From positions 221,695 to 285,694 of the forward strand of contig NZ_VLLL01000008.1 in the NCBI RefSeq assembly GCF_007994225.1: a DNA stretch of 64,000 nt, written 5' to 3'. Below, piece after piece: positions 49,948 through 59,102 of the stretch. Within the stretch, counting starts at the first letter, position 1; each line of letters opens with the position of its first letter. Origin of the DNA: Stackebrandtia albiflava. Its GTDB lineage: Bacteria > Actinomycetota > Actinomycetes > Mycobacteriales > Micromonosporaceae. The notes under the pieces are model-generated. The model was not told the DNA's origin, made no database searches, and saw only the letters and a list, made by a program, of their open reading frames with translations. Made by a program: the position numbers and the translations under genes.

Positions 49948-50369
49948 TCCGGCGCGACGGCCGCGGCCAGCGCCGGGAGTATCCGGGACCGCCAACCGCC
50001 GCCGAGGAGTCTGCGGACGGCCTGTTGCGACTCGTCGGCGGTGTCGAATCCGGAGTGGACCAGCAGCACCCGGGTGCCGGTGCCCTCGCGCACGAGCCGC
50101 CAGGTCACCTCGGTGTCCACCCCGCCCGCGCGCCAGCCGATCCGCAACACCTCCGGGGCGGTGAACCCGAGGACCCGGCAGTGGACCACGCCGTCGAAAC
50201 CGGTGCGGGGCACCGGCGTCGTGGTGAGGGTGAACCGGTGTCCCGCCTCCAGGCGGAAGTCGTTGGGCATCAACCAGCGCGCCATCCGGGCGGGATCGGT
50301 GAGCGCCCGCCACACCCGTTCCCGTGGGTGGGGGACGAACTGGTCGACCTCGATGCGCTCCTCAGCCAT
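49935..50369 (-). CDS. SRPBCC/AHSA1-like protein
   Basis: The 144-residue protein matches the START-like AHSA1 fold used for hydrophobic ligand binding. It has FVPHPRERVWRALTDPARMARWLMPNDFRLEAGHRF and a C-terminal GGGWRSRILPALAAAV helix. It overlaps the ArsR gene by 8 bp, and this ArsR-SRPBCC pairing is common; the regulator typically controls the operon. The ligand is unknown. Confidence 0.92.
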   Translation of the reverse strand: MAEERIEVDQFVPHPRERVWRALTDPARMARWLMPNDFRLEAGHRFTLTTTPVPRTGFDGVVHCRVLGFTAPEVLRIGWRAGGVDTEVTWRLVREGTGTRVLLVHSGFDTADESQQAVRRLLGGGWRSRILPALAAAVAPDQAG

Positions 50370-50679
50370 CGTCGTCCTCCTCGTCGAGCAGGTCTCGCAG
50401 TGCCGCCAACCGGTTCCGCCAGAAGTGCTCGTACGGCGAAAGCCACTCCGCGACCTCGGCCAGCCCGTCGCCCCGCAACCGGTAGTGGCGTTCCCGGCCG
50501 TGCCGGGTCTCGTCGACGAGGCCGGCCTCCCGGAGCACCTTCAGGTGCTCCGAGAGGCTGGGTTGCCGCATGTCGAAGTGAACCGCCAGATCGCGTACCG
50601 GTCTCGGGCCGTCCCGTAGCAGGTCGAGGAGCCTGCGGCGGACCGGGCTGCCGAGGGCGGCGAACACGTCGGCGGGCAT
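50362..50679 (-). CDS. ArsR-family HTH repressor
   Basis: The 105-residue winged helix has LGSPVRRRLLDLLRDGPRPVRDLAVHFDMRQPSLSEHLKVLREAGLV across residues 8-54. It lacks the metal-binding CVC motif, so it belongs to the SRPBCC-associated type that does not sense arsenic. It is the middle gene of the VOC-ArsR-SRPBCC operon, with a TAGG-N6-CCTA site in front. Confidence 0.93.
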   Translation of the reverse strand: MPADVFAALGSPVRRRLLDLLRDGPRPVRDLAVHFDMRQPSLSEHLKVLREAGLVDETRHGRERHYRLRGDGLAEVAEWLSPYEHFWRNRLAALRDLLDEEDDDG

Positions 50680-50682
50680 CGA

Positions 50683-51060
50683 TCACGTCCCTGGCGTCGG
50701 TGGGCCGGACAGCACTATGCCGTTGCCGTCCGGGTCGGTGAGCGTGCCGAACCTACCCCACGGGGCGTCCTGCGGGCCGTCGACCGTGACTCCGTGCTCC
50801 TTCAGGCGGGCGATGTCGCCGTCGATGTCGTCGGTCTGGAGGACCAGTCCGGCGACGCCGCCCGGTGGCATCTGCGGGAACCAGGTCACCAGTGTCAGGC
50901 CGGTGCCGCCGGACGCCGGTGCCACCTCCACCCAACGTGCGTTCTCGCCCATCGGGTTGTCCCGGACCAGCCGCAGCCCCAGGACCTCGGTGTAGAAGGC
51001 CAACGCGCGGTCCTGATCGGTGACGGGGACGGACACGAGCTGAATCGTCGAAATGTTCAT
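50683..51060 (-). CDS. VOC-family protein
   Basis: The 125-residue single-module glyoxalase-fold protein has QLVSVPVTDQDRALAFYTEVLGL at the start and TLTDPDGNGIVLS at the end. It is the first gene of the operon with ArsR (3 bp apart) and SRPBCC. Roles in resistance or small-molecule binding are usual for the family; the ligand is unknown. Confidence 0.92.
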   Translation of the reverse strand: MNISTIQLVSVPVTDQDRALAFYTEVLGLRLVRDNPMGENARWVEVAPASGGTGLTLVTWFPQMPPGGVAGLVLQTDDIDGDIARLKEHGVTVDGPQDAPWGRFGTLTDPDGNGIVLSGPPTPGT

Positions 51061-51376
51061 GTCGTGAATATATAGGAAAAAACCTAACTATCGCACGCGG
51101 GTCCCCGGCGGCGGCGCGCACCCGCCCTAGCGCCAGGCGTCCAACACGTCCTCCGGCCCCCTGTCGCGGAAATCTCGGTATGGCGCGTATACGTCTCATA
51201 CCCGGTCTCCGGCCGTCGGGCGACGCGCGTACCGGGCGGGCCGACGGCCGTCGGCGACGCGGCTCACACCCTCACGGGCGCCCGATATGTGGTCTCGTGT
51301 CACACTGCTGCGTCGGGTTCGGCCCGACGACCCCGATGAGGACCGGCTCGCCGCCGCCGACCGAAAGCCGCACCCG
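51061..51376. other. divergent promoter region between VOC and uppP
   Basis: No gene is seen. The left 30 bp is strikingly AT-rich and holds TAGG-AAAAAA-CCTA (51073-51086) next to TATATAT, a promoter-operator for the ArsR operon. The rest precedes uppP, whose frame is open upstream to 51287 without family similarity. Confidence 0.5.
51073..51086. promoter_or_regulatory. candidate ArsR operator
   Basis: TAGG-N6-CCTA inverted repeat inside an AT-rich block, 13 bp upstream of the VOC start, overlapping its -10 region. Confidence 0.55.
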
Positions 51377-52216
51377 ATGCAGATGACCTGGTGGGAGACC
51401 ATCGTCCTGGGAGTCATCCAGGGCCTGACCGAGATGCTGCCGATCTCGTCCTCCGGACACCTCCGGCTCGCCTCCGCGCTGTTCTTCGACGCCGACGCCG
51501 GCGCCTCCTTCACCGCCGTCACCCAACTCGGGACCGAGGCGGCGGTCCTGCTGTACTTCGCCAGGGACATCGGCCGGTTCATCAAGGCGTGGATCCTGGG
51601 CTTCGGGAACCGTGAGATACGGTCCACCACCGACTACCGGATGGCCTGGTACGTCATCATCGGCACCATCCCGATCGTCGTCCTCGGAGTCCTGTTCACC
51701 GACCAGATCCGCGAACAGGCGCGCAACCTGTGGCTCGTCGCGATCAGCCTCATCGTGTTCGGCCTGCTGCTGGGCGCCGCCGAGCGCTTCGGTACGAAGC
51801 AGCGCGGCTTCGCCGACTTCCGGCTCAAGGACGGCATCCTGCTCGGTCTCGCCCAGGCCGGTTCACTGATTCCGGGCGTGTCGCGTTCCGGGGCGACCAT
51901 CACCGCCGGACTCTTCATGGGGATCGACCGCGCCGTCGCGGCACGTTACTCGTTCCTGCTGGCCATCCCGGCCGTCCTCGGTTCCGGTATCTACAGCCTG
52001 GGCGACGTGTTCGAGCCCTCCGGCGCCGGACTCATACCCTCCGGCCCCCAACTCGCCGTCGCCACGGTGATCGCGTTCTTCGTCGGCCTGGCCGCCGTGC
52101 ACTGGATGCTGCAGTGGGTGGCACGGCACAGCGTCTACATCTTCGTCTGGTACCGGGTGGCGCTCGGCCTGTTCGTCATCGCCCTGCTGTCCACCGGCGC
52201 GATCGAGGCCACCTGA
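51377..52216 (+). CDS. uppP: undecaprenyl-diphosphatase
   Basis: The 279-residue membrane enzyme recycles the undecaprenyl carrier for peptidoglycan synthesis and confers bacitracin tolerance. Both catalytic motifs are present: [13 protein letters not shown] (about residues 19-31) and the PGVSRSGAT region (about 174-182). Eight TM segments fit BacA/UppP. The start is the ATG at 51377 (an ATG at 51383 is also possible). It shares one base with the start of the DinB gene. Confidence 0.95.
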   Translation: MQMTWWETIVLGVIQGLTEMLPISSSGHLRLASALFFDADAGASFTAVTQLGTEAAVLLYFARDIGRFIKAWILGFGNREIRSTTDYRMAWYVIIGTIPIVVLGVLFTDQIREQARNLWLVAISLIVFGLLLGAAERFGTKQRGFADFRLKDGILLGLAQAGSLIPGVSRSGATITAGLFMGIDRAVAARYSFLLAIPAVLGSGIYSLGDVFEPSGAGLIPSGPQLAVATVIAFFVGLAAVHWMLQWVARHSVYIFVWYRVALGLFVIALLSTGAIEAT

Positions 52217-52785
52217 TGTCCGACCCGGGCAATACCATCGCCGCCGTGACCGACATCGACGAACACGGCCGTCCCGAGCCGCTACCGGCCGCCGACGAGA
52301 CCACCACACTGTTGGGCTTCCTGGACTACCAGCGGGCCACCCTGGCGTGGAAGTGCGAGGGCCTCGACGCCGCGGGCCTGTCGGCGAGAGTCGCTTCCTC
52401 CACCATGACGCTGGGCGGACTGCTCAAGCACATGGCGTACGTGGAGGACCTGTGGTTCGGGCGGTCACTGGCGGGCCGCCGCCCCACCCCGCCGTGGGAC
52501 ACGGTCGACTGGAACGCCGACCGGGACTGGGAGTGGCACTCCGCCGCCGACGACACCCCGGAGGCGTTGCGTGCCCTGTGGCGGAGCGCGGTGGAGCGGT
52601 CCCGTGCCCTGGTGGCCGAGCTCCCGCCCGGCGAGGGGATGGACCGTCTCGCGGCGACCGCCTGGTCCGACGGGCGTAGACCCAGCCTGAGATGGATCGT
52701 GTGCCACATGATCGAGGAGTACGCCCGGCACAACGGGCACGCCGACCTGCTGCGCGAATCGGTGGACGGTCGAACCGGAGAGTGA
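52216..52785 (+). CDS. DinB/DUF664-family protein
   Basis: The 189-residue four-helix-bundle protein has the metal-binding pattern with His in LLKHMAYVEDLWF and C-terminal CHMIEEYARHNGHADLLRE. Proteins of this actinobacterial subgroup (DUF664) are thiol S-transferase- or mycothiol-dependent-enzyme-like. It is translationally coupled to uppP (TGATG). The substrate is unknown. Confidence 0.9.
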   Translation: MSDPGNTIAAVTDIDEHGRPEPLPAADETTTLLGFLDYQRATLAWKCEGLDAAGLSARVASSTMTLGGLLKHMAYVEDLWFGRSLAGRRPTPPWDTVDWNADRDWEWHSAADDTPEALRALWRSAVERSRALVAELPPGEGMDRLAATAWSDGRRPSLRWIVCHMIEEYARHNGHADLLRESVDGRTGE

Positions 52786-52815
52786 CGGCGGTCGGTCTCG
52801 CAGAGCCGTGACGGC

Positions 52816-53826
52816 TCAGCCCAGTTCGACACCCCGGTCGGTGAAGTAGCCGACCGGGTTCACGGCGGTCTCCGGCCACGCCGGGTACGCCGAGTGCGTC
52901 TCGAAGTGCAGATGCGGCGCCGAGGAGTTGCCCGAGGAACCGATCGCGCCGATGACCTGCCCGGCGGTCACCTTCTCACCGACCGACACCTCCGGCGCCG
53001 ACGCCATGTGGCAGTACCGGGTCAACGTCATGTCGGTGTGCAGGATCTCCATGTACCACCCACAGCCGAACACCTGCGGAGAACCGTCCACATCGCACGA
53101 GTACGCCGCCCCGTCACCGGTGTGGGCGTTGCACTCCACGGTGACGACGGTGCCGTCACCGGCGGCCAGGATCGGGGTGCCCTTCGCGGTCAGGAAGTCC
53201 ACGCCGTTGTGCCCCGGGTTCCCGGGCGGCTGGAACTGCTGCGCACTCGCCACCCCCGGCACCGGGTGCGTGTACCGGCCGGCGTCCAACACCGGGCGGC
53301 AGTCGATCTCGCCCTGCAACAGGTTCACCAGGATCGCGGCGGTCGGCTGGTGCGCGGCGTACCCGGCCCCCTGCCGTGCGCCCTGCACCTCCCGCGCCAC
53401 CTGCGCCGGCGGCATGTCCCGCCAGCCGTCGACGTCCACCATCGCGTCGAAGAACCGGCCCGCCGCGAACCCGGGCTCACGCCGCTGTTCCACGGTCCCC
53501 CAGTCGGCCGACTGGGCGAAGACACCCGCCGCCTCCGACTCCTCCGCCGGATCCAGGTTCCGCAGCCCCGAATCGGTCATCGCGGCGGTGACACCGATCA
53601 ACGACGCCGACTCCGGCAGGCCACGCTCCGTCGCGATCCGGTGGATCATCAGGGCGTTGTCGATCTGCTCCTGAAGGAAACCGAAGGTCGCGATGCCGAC
53701 GGCCGCGTCGGACTCCACACAGACCGGTGCGGACTCCGGCGCGTCGGCGGCGGCCGGTGGGGCGGCGGCGAGCACTCCGGCGAGCACGAACGGCGCGGCG
53801 GCGAGCACGGACAGAACGGATCTCAT
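52816..53826 (-). CDS. secreted M23 peptidase with lysozyme-like N-terminal domain
   Basis: The 336-residue protein starts with a signal peptide (1-31, ending PPAAADA). A helical domain (about 40-170, ASLIGVTAAMTDSGLRNLDPAEE and FFDAMVDVDGWRDMP) resembles the transglycosylase-like region of actinobacterial cell-wall hydrolases. An M23 domain (about 205-336) follows, with zinc motif HNGVD and HLHFE. It probably cleaves peptidoglycan cross-bridges. Two pairs of Cys (CRPVL; CDVDG, CGW, CHM) may form disulfides. Confidence 0.92.
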   Translation of the reverse strand: MRSVLSVLAAAPFVLAGVLAAAPPAAADAPESAPVCVESDAAVGIATFGFLQEQIDNALMIHRIATERGLPESASLIGVTAAMTDSGLRNLDPAEESEAAGVFAQSADWGTVEQRREPGFAAGRFFDAMVDVDGWRDMPPAQVAREVQGARQGAGYAAHQPTAAILVNLLQGEIDCRPVLDAGRYTHPVPGVASAQQFQPPGNPGHNGVDFLTAKGTPILAAGDGTVVTVECNAHTGDGAAYSCDVDGSPQVFGCGWYMEILHTDMTLTRYCHMASAPEVSVGEKVTAGQVIGAIGSSGNSSAPHLHFETHSAYPAWPETAVNPVGYFTDRGVELG

Positions 53827-54061
53827 CGACCATCCCGAGGGGTGACCGGCCGCGGGACGGCCGGGGGTCGGCCGGGGAACAGGGGGGTCGGCCGACACTT
53901 CAGCGAGGGGTGACCGGAACTATACGAGTCGGCCACGCAGGGTCGTCAAGGCCGGGACCCGCCCGATGCCGGATCGTTACCCTCCGCGACGCACCGGCCG
54001 TGGCCAGGGGTATCACCCCGTCACAGTGGTGTACCGAGCGCCGCCGGTGTGGTGGCGGCGG

Positions 54062-54616
54062 TCACCGGTCCCCGGCGGCGGTCGCCGGGCCGATGCGCAA
54101 CAGCCATCCGACGTAGCCCCACAGCACCAGGGCGCACGCGATACCGACGGTCCCCAGCGTCACCGGCAGGGGCAGGCCGATCGCCGCCAGGCAGGCGCCC
54201 AACACGGCCACCGCGACGAAGATCCACGCGATCCACCGGAACTCCGGCATGCCGAACGCCTTCGCCAGCGGGAGGAAGTGGATCCCCACCACCACCGTGA
54301 TCATCGGCGGGATCCAGGTCTGCGCGTCCAGCAGGTTCGCCACCGCGACCACCACGAAGATCCCCGCCACCTGTCCCAGGTTCACCAGCATGAAGACCCG
54401 GCCGGTGCGCTGGAACATCTCCTGCTCACCGGTGCGGTTCAGCCGCCGCGCCGACGCCACGAACAACACCACGGCGGCCACCGCGCCCAGTCCCATGAGC
54501 ACCGGCGACACCCCGGCGGACAGGCCGCCGGTCCCTGCCAGCCACCACAACAGGCCGAAACCGGCCATCATCCACGCGGAGCCGCGGCTACCGTCTCGCC
54601 CGGTCGCCCGGCTCAT
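54062..54616 (-). CDS. hypothetical integral membrane protein, 184 aa
   Basis: Six hydrophobic helices are visible (MMAGFGLLWWLAG, PVLMGLGAVAAVVLFVAS, MLVNLGQVAGIFVVVAVA, ITVVVGIHFLPLAKAFG, WIFVAVAVLGACLAAIG, CALVLWGYVGWLL). The start at 54616 trims a poorly supported extension. The IHFLPLAKAF region recalls DUF7010-like membrane proteins. Function unknown; no operon partner. Confidence 0.75.
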   Translation of the reverse strand: MSRATGRDGSRGSAWMMAGFGLLWWLAGTGGLSAGVSPVLMGLGAVAAVVLFVASARRLNRTGEQEMFQRTGRVFMLVNLGQVAGIFVVVAVANLLDAQTWIPPMITVVVGIHFLPLAKAFGMPEFRWIAWIFVAVAVLGACLAAIGLPLPVTLGTVGIACALVLWGYVGWLLRIGPATAAGDR

Positions 54617-54810
54617 AGTCGTCACGAGCGGCAACGCTAGCGCATCACCCTCCACACCCGTATCGAGTGATCTACATTCCTGCGTCGGCGGTCACTTCCG
54701 GGCGACCCGGCGGCACCCCTCCGGAATCCGTGCGTATGCCGGTGCCGCCCCGCCGGTGATCCGGTCCGGCGACCCGTACCGGCCGCTACGCTCGGCCCCG
54801 GGGGTGGCGG

Positions 54811-56310
54811 ATGCGTTGCGTGGTGTTCGGGGCGACCGGGTACATCGGTGGCCGACTCGTGCCCGAACTGCTGAACGCCGGGCACCGGGTCCGGGTGGCG
54901 GCGCGCCAACCCGGCAAACTCGCCGACGCCGAATGGGCGGACGCCGTCGAGGTGTGCCGCGCCGACGTCACCGACGCCGCCTCGGTCGCCGACGCCGTCG
55001 CCGGGCAGGAGGTCGTCTACTACCTGGTGCACTCCCTGCACTCCGCCGGCTACCGCGACATCGACCGGCGGGCCGCGCGACACGTCGCCCACGCCGCCCA
55101 CGAGGCGGGCGTACGACGGATCGTCTACCTCGGCGGCATCGTCCCGGACGCCGCGCACGTGTCCGAGCACCTCCGTTCCCGCGCCGAGGTGGGCAGGATC
55201 CTCCTCGACTCGCCGGTACCGACCGTGGCGTTGCGCGCGGCCGTCGTCCTCGGTTCGGGGTCGGCGAGCTTCGAGATGCTGCGATACCTCACCGAGCGGC
55301 TGCCGATCATGGTCACGCCCCGGTGGGCGCGCAACCGCGTGCAACCCATAGCGGTCCGGGACGTCCTCCATTACCTGAGACGCGCCGCCGAACTGCCCGA
55401 CGGACTCGACCGCGGCTTCGACATCGGCGGCCCCGACGTCGTGACGTATGTGGGCCTGATGCGCCGGTACGCGCGTGCCGCCGGCCTGCCGCGCCGGGTC
55501 GTCCTGCCGGTGCCGGTGCTCAGTCCGTGGCTGTCGGCGCAGTGGGTCGAGTTCGTCACCCCCGTACCGCGCGCCATCGCCGTTCCGCTGATCGGCTCGC
55601 TCATCAACGAGGCGGTCTGCCACGACCACGACATCGCCGCGTACATCCCCGACCCGCCCGGCGGACTCACCGGATGCGATGACGCGATCCGGCTGGCCCT
55701 GGCCCGGATCCGCGACACCGACGTGCCCACCCGCTGGTCGGACGCCTCCACCCCCGGGGCGCCGTCCGATCCGCTGCCCACCGACCCCGGCTGGACCGGC
55801 GGCTCCCTCTACACCGACACGCGGCGCCGCGAGACCGACGCCGATCCCGCCGAGGTGTGGCGGATCGTCGAATCGATAGGCGGCGAACACGGCTGGTACT
55901 CGTTCCCGCTCGCCTGGGCGGTCCGCGGCTGGATCGACCGGCTCGGCGGCGGTGTCGGACTGCGACGGGGACGACGGGACCCGCACCGGCTGCGCGTCGG
56001 CGAGGCGCTCGACTGGTGGCGGGTGGAGCACCTCGACCGGCCCAGGACGTTGCGGCTGCGCGCCGAGATGCGGGTGCCGGGACGCGCGTGGCTGGAACTG
56101 TCGGTCGCGCCCCGGCCCGGAGGCGGCGCGGTGTACCGGCAGCGGGCGGTGTTCGTCCCGCACGGCCTCGCCGGACACCTGTACTGGAAGGCGATCGCGC
56201 CGTTCCACGGCATCGTGTTCGGCGGAATGGCCCGCAACATCACCGGAGCCGCGGGCAGGGTCGTGGCGCCGGGACGGGCCGGCGCCACGACCGGACGTCA
56301 GCGGCGGTAA
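54811..56310 (+). CDS. NAD(P)-binding (SDR-type) protein with DUF2867 domain
   Basis: The 499-residue protein has an atypical SDR domain (about 1-290, cofactor motif FGATGYIGGRLV). A DUF2867 domain of SRPBCC-like fold (about 335-485, EVWRIVESIGGEHGW and LDWWRVEHLDRPRTLRLRAEM) follows. This fusion is typical of actinobacterial and proteobacterial proteins of unknown substrate. The last 13 bp overlap a convergent membrane-protein gene. Confidence 0.9.
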   Translation: MRCVVFGATGYIGGRLVPELLNAGHRVRVAARQPGKLADAEWADAVEVCRADVTDAASVADAVAGQEVVYYLVHSLHSAGYRDIDRRAARHVAHAAHEAGVRRIVYLGGIVPDAAHVSEHLRSRAEVGRILLDSPVPTVALRAAVVLGSGSASFEMLRYLTERLPIMVTPRWARNRVQPIAVRDVLHYLRRAAELPDGLDRGFDIGGPDVVTYVGLMRRYARAAGLPRRVVLPVPVLSPWLSAQWVEFVTPVPRAIAVPLIGSLINEAVCHDHDIAAYIPDPPGGLTGCDDAIRLALARIRDTDVPTRWSDASTPGAPSDPLPTDPGWTGGSLYTDTRRRETDADPAEVWRIVESIGGEHGWYSFPLAWAVRGWIDRLGGGVGLRRGRRDPHRLRVGEALDWWRVEHLDRPRTLRLRAEMRVPGRAWLELSVAPRPGGGAVYRQRAVFVPHGLAGHLYWKAIAPFHGIVFGGMARNITGAAGRVVAPGRAGATTGRQRR

Positions 56311-57029
56311 CCGCCGTCGTCGTGGTGCTGGTCGCCGTAACGCGGCGGCGCGGCCGTGGCGGTGCGGCCGTCGTAGTCGTAGTCCTCCTGACCGTAGGCG
56401 TCGTCGGCGTAGGGGGACCGTGCCGCCGGTTGCGGCTGGGTCTGCCCGGCGCCGTAGTCACCGGACGTGTCGAACGGGTTGACCGGGCGGTCGTCGTAGC
56501 CGTGCTGGTCGGCGGGCACCTCCAGGGTGCGGTCGTAGCCCCCGGCGGGGGTGTCGGTGTCCCCGGGCGACAGGGTCGTCCCGGCGAGGCTCGCGGTGTC
56601 CAGGTCCTCGCGTTCGGGTTCGCCTCGTCCCCGCCACCGGGCCGGGACGACCGCCGACATCAGCAGCAGGGCCGCGACGGCCACGATGAGGCCCGACTCA
56701 CCGGCCACACCCACCGATTCACGGGGCAGCATGAAACCGGTCGTGGCCTCCGGCAGGGTGATCGTGAAGACGTCGGCGCGGAACAGGGCGAAGCCCGCGA
56801 CGAAGACGACGCCCACCAGCACCGGGCCGGCGGGACTGAGCCGGGTGACGGCCAACAGGCCGAGCAGGATTCCGGCGGCGGCGAACATGACGATGGCGAC
56901 GAGGCGGTCGGGGGCGCCGTCGTAGTCGGCGTACGTGGAGGGGTTGAGCCCGATCTGGCCCGCGCCGATCAGCAACCAGGCGAGCGGGGCGATGACGATG
57001 CCTGCGAGCAGGCTTGCGATGTGCCGCAT
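56298..57029 (-). CDS. membrane protein with disordered Tyr/Asp/Gly-rich tail
   Basis: The 243-residue protein has four TM helices in residues 1-140 (ASLLAGIVIAPLAWLLIGAG, AIVMFAAAGILLGLLAV, VLVGVVFVAGFALF, GLIVAVAALLLMSAVVP). A 100-residue acidic, Tyr-rich, low-complexity cytoplasmic tail follows (YADDAYGQEDYDYDGR). Function unknown. Confidence 0.75.
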   Translation of the reverse strand: MRHIASLLAGIVIAPLAWLLIGAGQIGLNPSTYADYDGAPDRLVAIVMFAAAGILLGLLAVTRLSPAGPVLVGVVFVAGFALFRADVFTITLPEATTGFMLPRESVGVAGESGLIVAVAALLLMSAVVPARWRGRGEPEREDLDTASLAGTTLSPGDTDTPAGGYDRTLEVPADQHGYDDRPVNPFDTSGDYGAGQTQPQPAARSPYADDAYGQEDYDYDGRTATAAPPRYGDQHHDDGGYRR

Positions 57030-57144
57030 GGGGGTCTCCTAAAAACGGGGTGCGGTGTCGCCGTGAGCCATCCTTGCGCATCAGCGCTACCCGTGTGAGG
57101 CAGTATGGGGCGACGCCGCTGTCTCACCGCCGAGAGAGGTACCC

Positions 57145-59097
57145 ATGTCCGCCGAAGTCTTGTGGAATCCGCCCAGCGATGCCGCGACGACCACCAGGAT
57201 GGGGCGCTACATCGAATGGCTCGCCGACCCGGCCGTCACCGACTACGACTCGCTGTGGCGGTGGTCGGTGGACCGTCCCGGCGACTTCTGGGCGTCGATC
57301 TGGCGTCACTTCGAGGTGGGGCCGGGTGACGTCACCGGCGAGGAGGCGCTCGCCGACGCCACCATGCCCGGGGCGGTGTGGTTCCCCGGAAGGACGCTCA
57401 ACTACGCCGAGCGGGTACTGGCGGCGCCCGGCCGCGCCGACGAGGACGTACTGGTCGTGGCGCGCAGCGACTCCCGGGCCCCCGTCGCGCTGACCCTCGG
57501 TGAACTCCGGGACCGGGTGGGCGCCTGCCAGGCGGGGCTGCGCCGACTGGGCGTGGAACGCGGCGACCGCGTCGCGGCATACCTCCCGAACATCCCCGAG
57601 GCCGTGGTGCTGCTGCTGGCGTGCGCCGGGATGGGCGCGGTGTTCTCCAGTTGCGCGCCCGAGTTCGGTACCCGCAGCGTGTGCGACCGGTGGCGGCAGA
57701 TCGCGCCGAAGGTGCTGGTGACCGTCGACGGATACCGGTACGGCGACAAGCACGTCGACCGTCGTGACGAGGTCGCGATGATCCGCGCCGAGCTGACCGG
57801 CCTGCGGCACGTCGTCGCGCTCGACTACACCGGGAACCCGCTGCCCGACACCGTCGACTGGAGTGACCTGCTGTCGGCCCCGGCCGCACCGGAGTTCGCG
57901 CCGCTGCCCTTCGACCACCCGCTGTACGTGCTGTACTCCTCGGGCACCACCGGCCTGCCCAAACCGATCGTGCACGGGCACGGCGGCATCACGCTGGAAC
58001 ACCTGAAGATGCTCGCCCTGCACCACGACCTGGGGCCGTCCGACCGGTTCTACTGGTTCTGCACCACCGGCTGGATGATGTGGAACTACCTCGTGTCGGC
58101 GCCGCTGGCCGGCGCGGCGATGGTGTTGTTCGACGGCAACCCGACCCACCCCGATCTGGCGGCGCAGTGGCGGCTGGCCGCCGACACCGGGATCACGAAC
58201 TTCGGCACCTCCGCGCCGTACCTGTTGGCGTGCCGCAAACGCGGGATCCGTCCCGCCGAGATCGCCGACCTGTCCCGGCTGCGCGGCATCGGCTCGACCG
58301 GTTCACCGCTGCCGCCGGAGGGTTTCGAGTACGTCTACTCCGACATCGCGCCGGACGCCATGTTGACCTCGCTGTCGGGCGGCACCGACGTGTGCACCGG
58401 TTTCGTCGGCGGTGCGCCACTCGTTCCCGTCTACAAGGGAGAGATCGCCTGCCGGTGTCTGGGCGCCAGGGTCGAGGCCTTCGACTCCGAGGGCCAGCCC
58501 GTCGTGGGGGAGCAGGGCGAACTCGTCATCACCGCGCCGATGCCGTCCATGCCGGTGGGCTTCTACGGCGACGAGGACGGCTCCCGGTATCGCGAGGCGT
58601 ACTTCGACACCTACCCGGGCGTGTGGCGGCACGGTGACTGGATCACCGTCACCGAACGCGGCACCTGCGTCATCACCGGACGCAGCGACGCCACCCTCAA
58701 ACGCGGCGGGGTCCGGTTGGGCACCGCCGAGTTCTACTCGGTCGTGGAGGCACTCGACGAGGTCGCCGACTCCCTGGTCGTGCACCTGGAGGACCCCGAC
58801 GGCGGAATGGGAAGACTGCTGCTGTTCGTCGTTCCCGCGTCCGGCGTCGAGGTGGACGCCGTACTGCGCAAACGCATCGCCGCCGAACTGCGCGGCAACC
58901 TGTCACCCCGGCACGTACCCGACGAGCTGCACGCGGTCCCGCGCATTCCACGCACCCTGTCCGGCAAGAAGCTGGAGGTGCCGGTGAAGAAGATCCTCAC
59001 CGGCACCCCGATCGAGTCCGCCGCCGCCACCGGCGCGCTCGCCGACCCGGACTCACTGCAACCGTTCCTGGCCTTCCGGAACGCGGGCACCGGCTGA
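57145..59097 (+). CDS. aacS: acetoacetyl-CoA synthetase
   Basis: The 650-residue adenylate-forming enzyme activates acetoacetate with ATP and CoA. It has a long N-terminal acetyl-CoA-synthetase-type domain, YSSGTTGLPKPIVHGHGG (P-loop, about residues 270-287), the GGTDVCTGFVGG region (about 411-423) and GRSDATLKRGGVRLGTAEFY near 510. The catalytic Lys is in SGKKLEVPVKKIL. Length matches AacS rather than AcsA. AGAGAGG lies before the ATG. It may feed ketone bodies or polyketide precursors into metabolism. Confidence 0.93.
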   Translation: MSAEVLWNPPSDAATTTRMGRYIEWLADPAVTDYDSLWRWSVDRPGDFWASIWRHFEVGPGDVTGEEALADATMPGAVWFPGRTLNYAERVLAAPGRADEDVLVVARSDSRAPVALTLGELRDRVGACQAGLRRLGVERGDRVAAYLPNIPEAVVLLLACAGMGAVFSSCAPEFGTRSVCDRWRQIAPKVLVTVDGYRYGDKHVDRRDEVAMIRAELTGLRHVVALDYTGNPLPDTVDWSDLLSAPAAPEFAPLPFDHPLYVLYSSGTTGLPKPIVHGHGGITLEHLKMLALHHDLGPSDRFYWFCTTGWMMWNYLVSAPLAGAAMVLFDGNPTHPDLAAQWRLAADTGITNFGTSAPYLLACRKRGIRPAEIADLSRLRGIGSTGSPLPPEGFEYVYSDIAPDAMLTSLSGGTDVCTGFVGGAPLVPVYKGEIACRCLGARVEAFDSEGQPVVGEQGELVITAPMPSMPVGFYGDEDGSRYREAYFDTYPGVWRHGDWITVTERGTCVITGRSDATLKRGGVRLGTAEFYSVVEALDEVADSLVVHLEDPDGGMGRLLLFVVPASGVEVDAVLRKRIAAELRGNLSPRHVPDELHAVPRIPRTLSGKKLEVPVKKILTGTPIESAAATGALADPDSLQPFLAFRNAGTG

Positions 59098-59102
59098 CAC
59101 GA

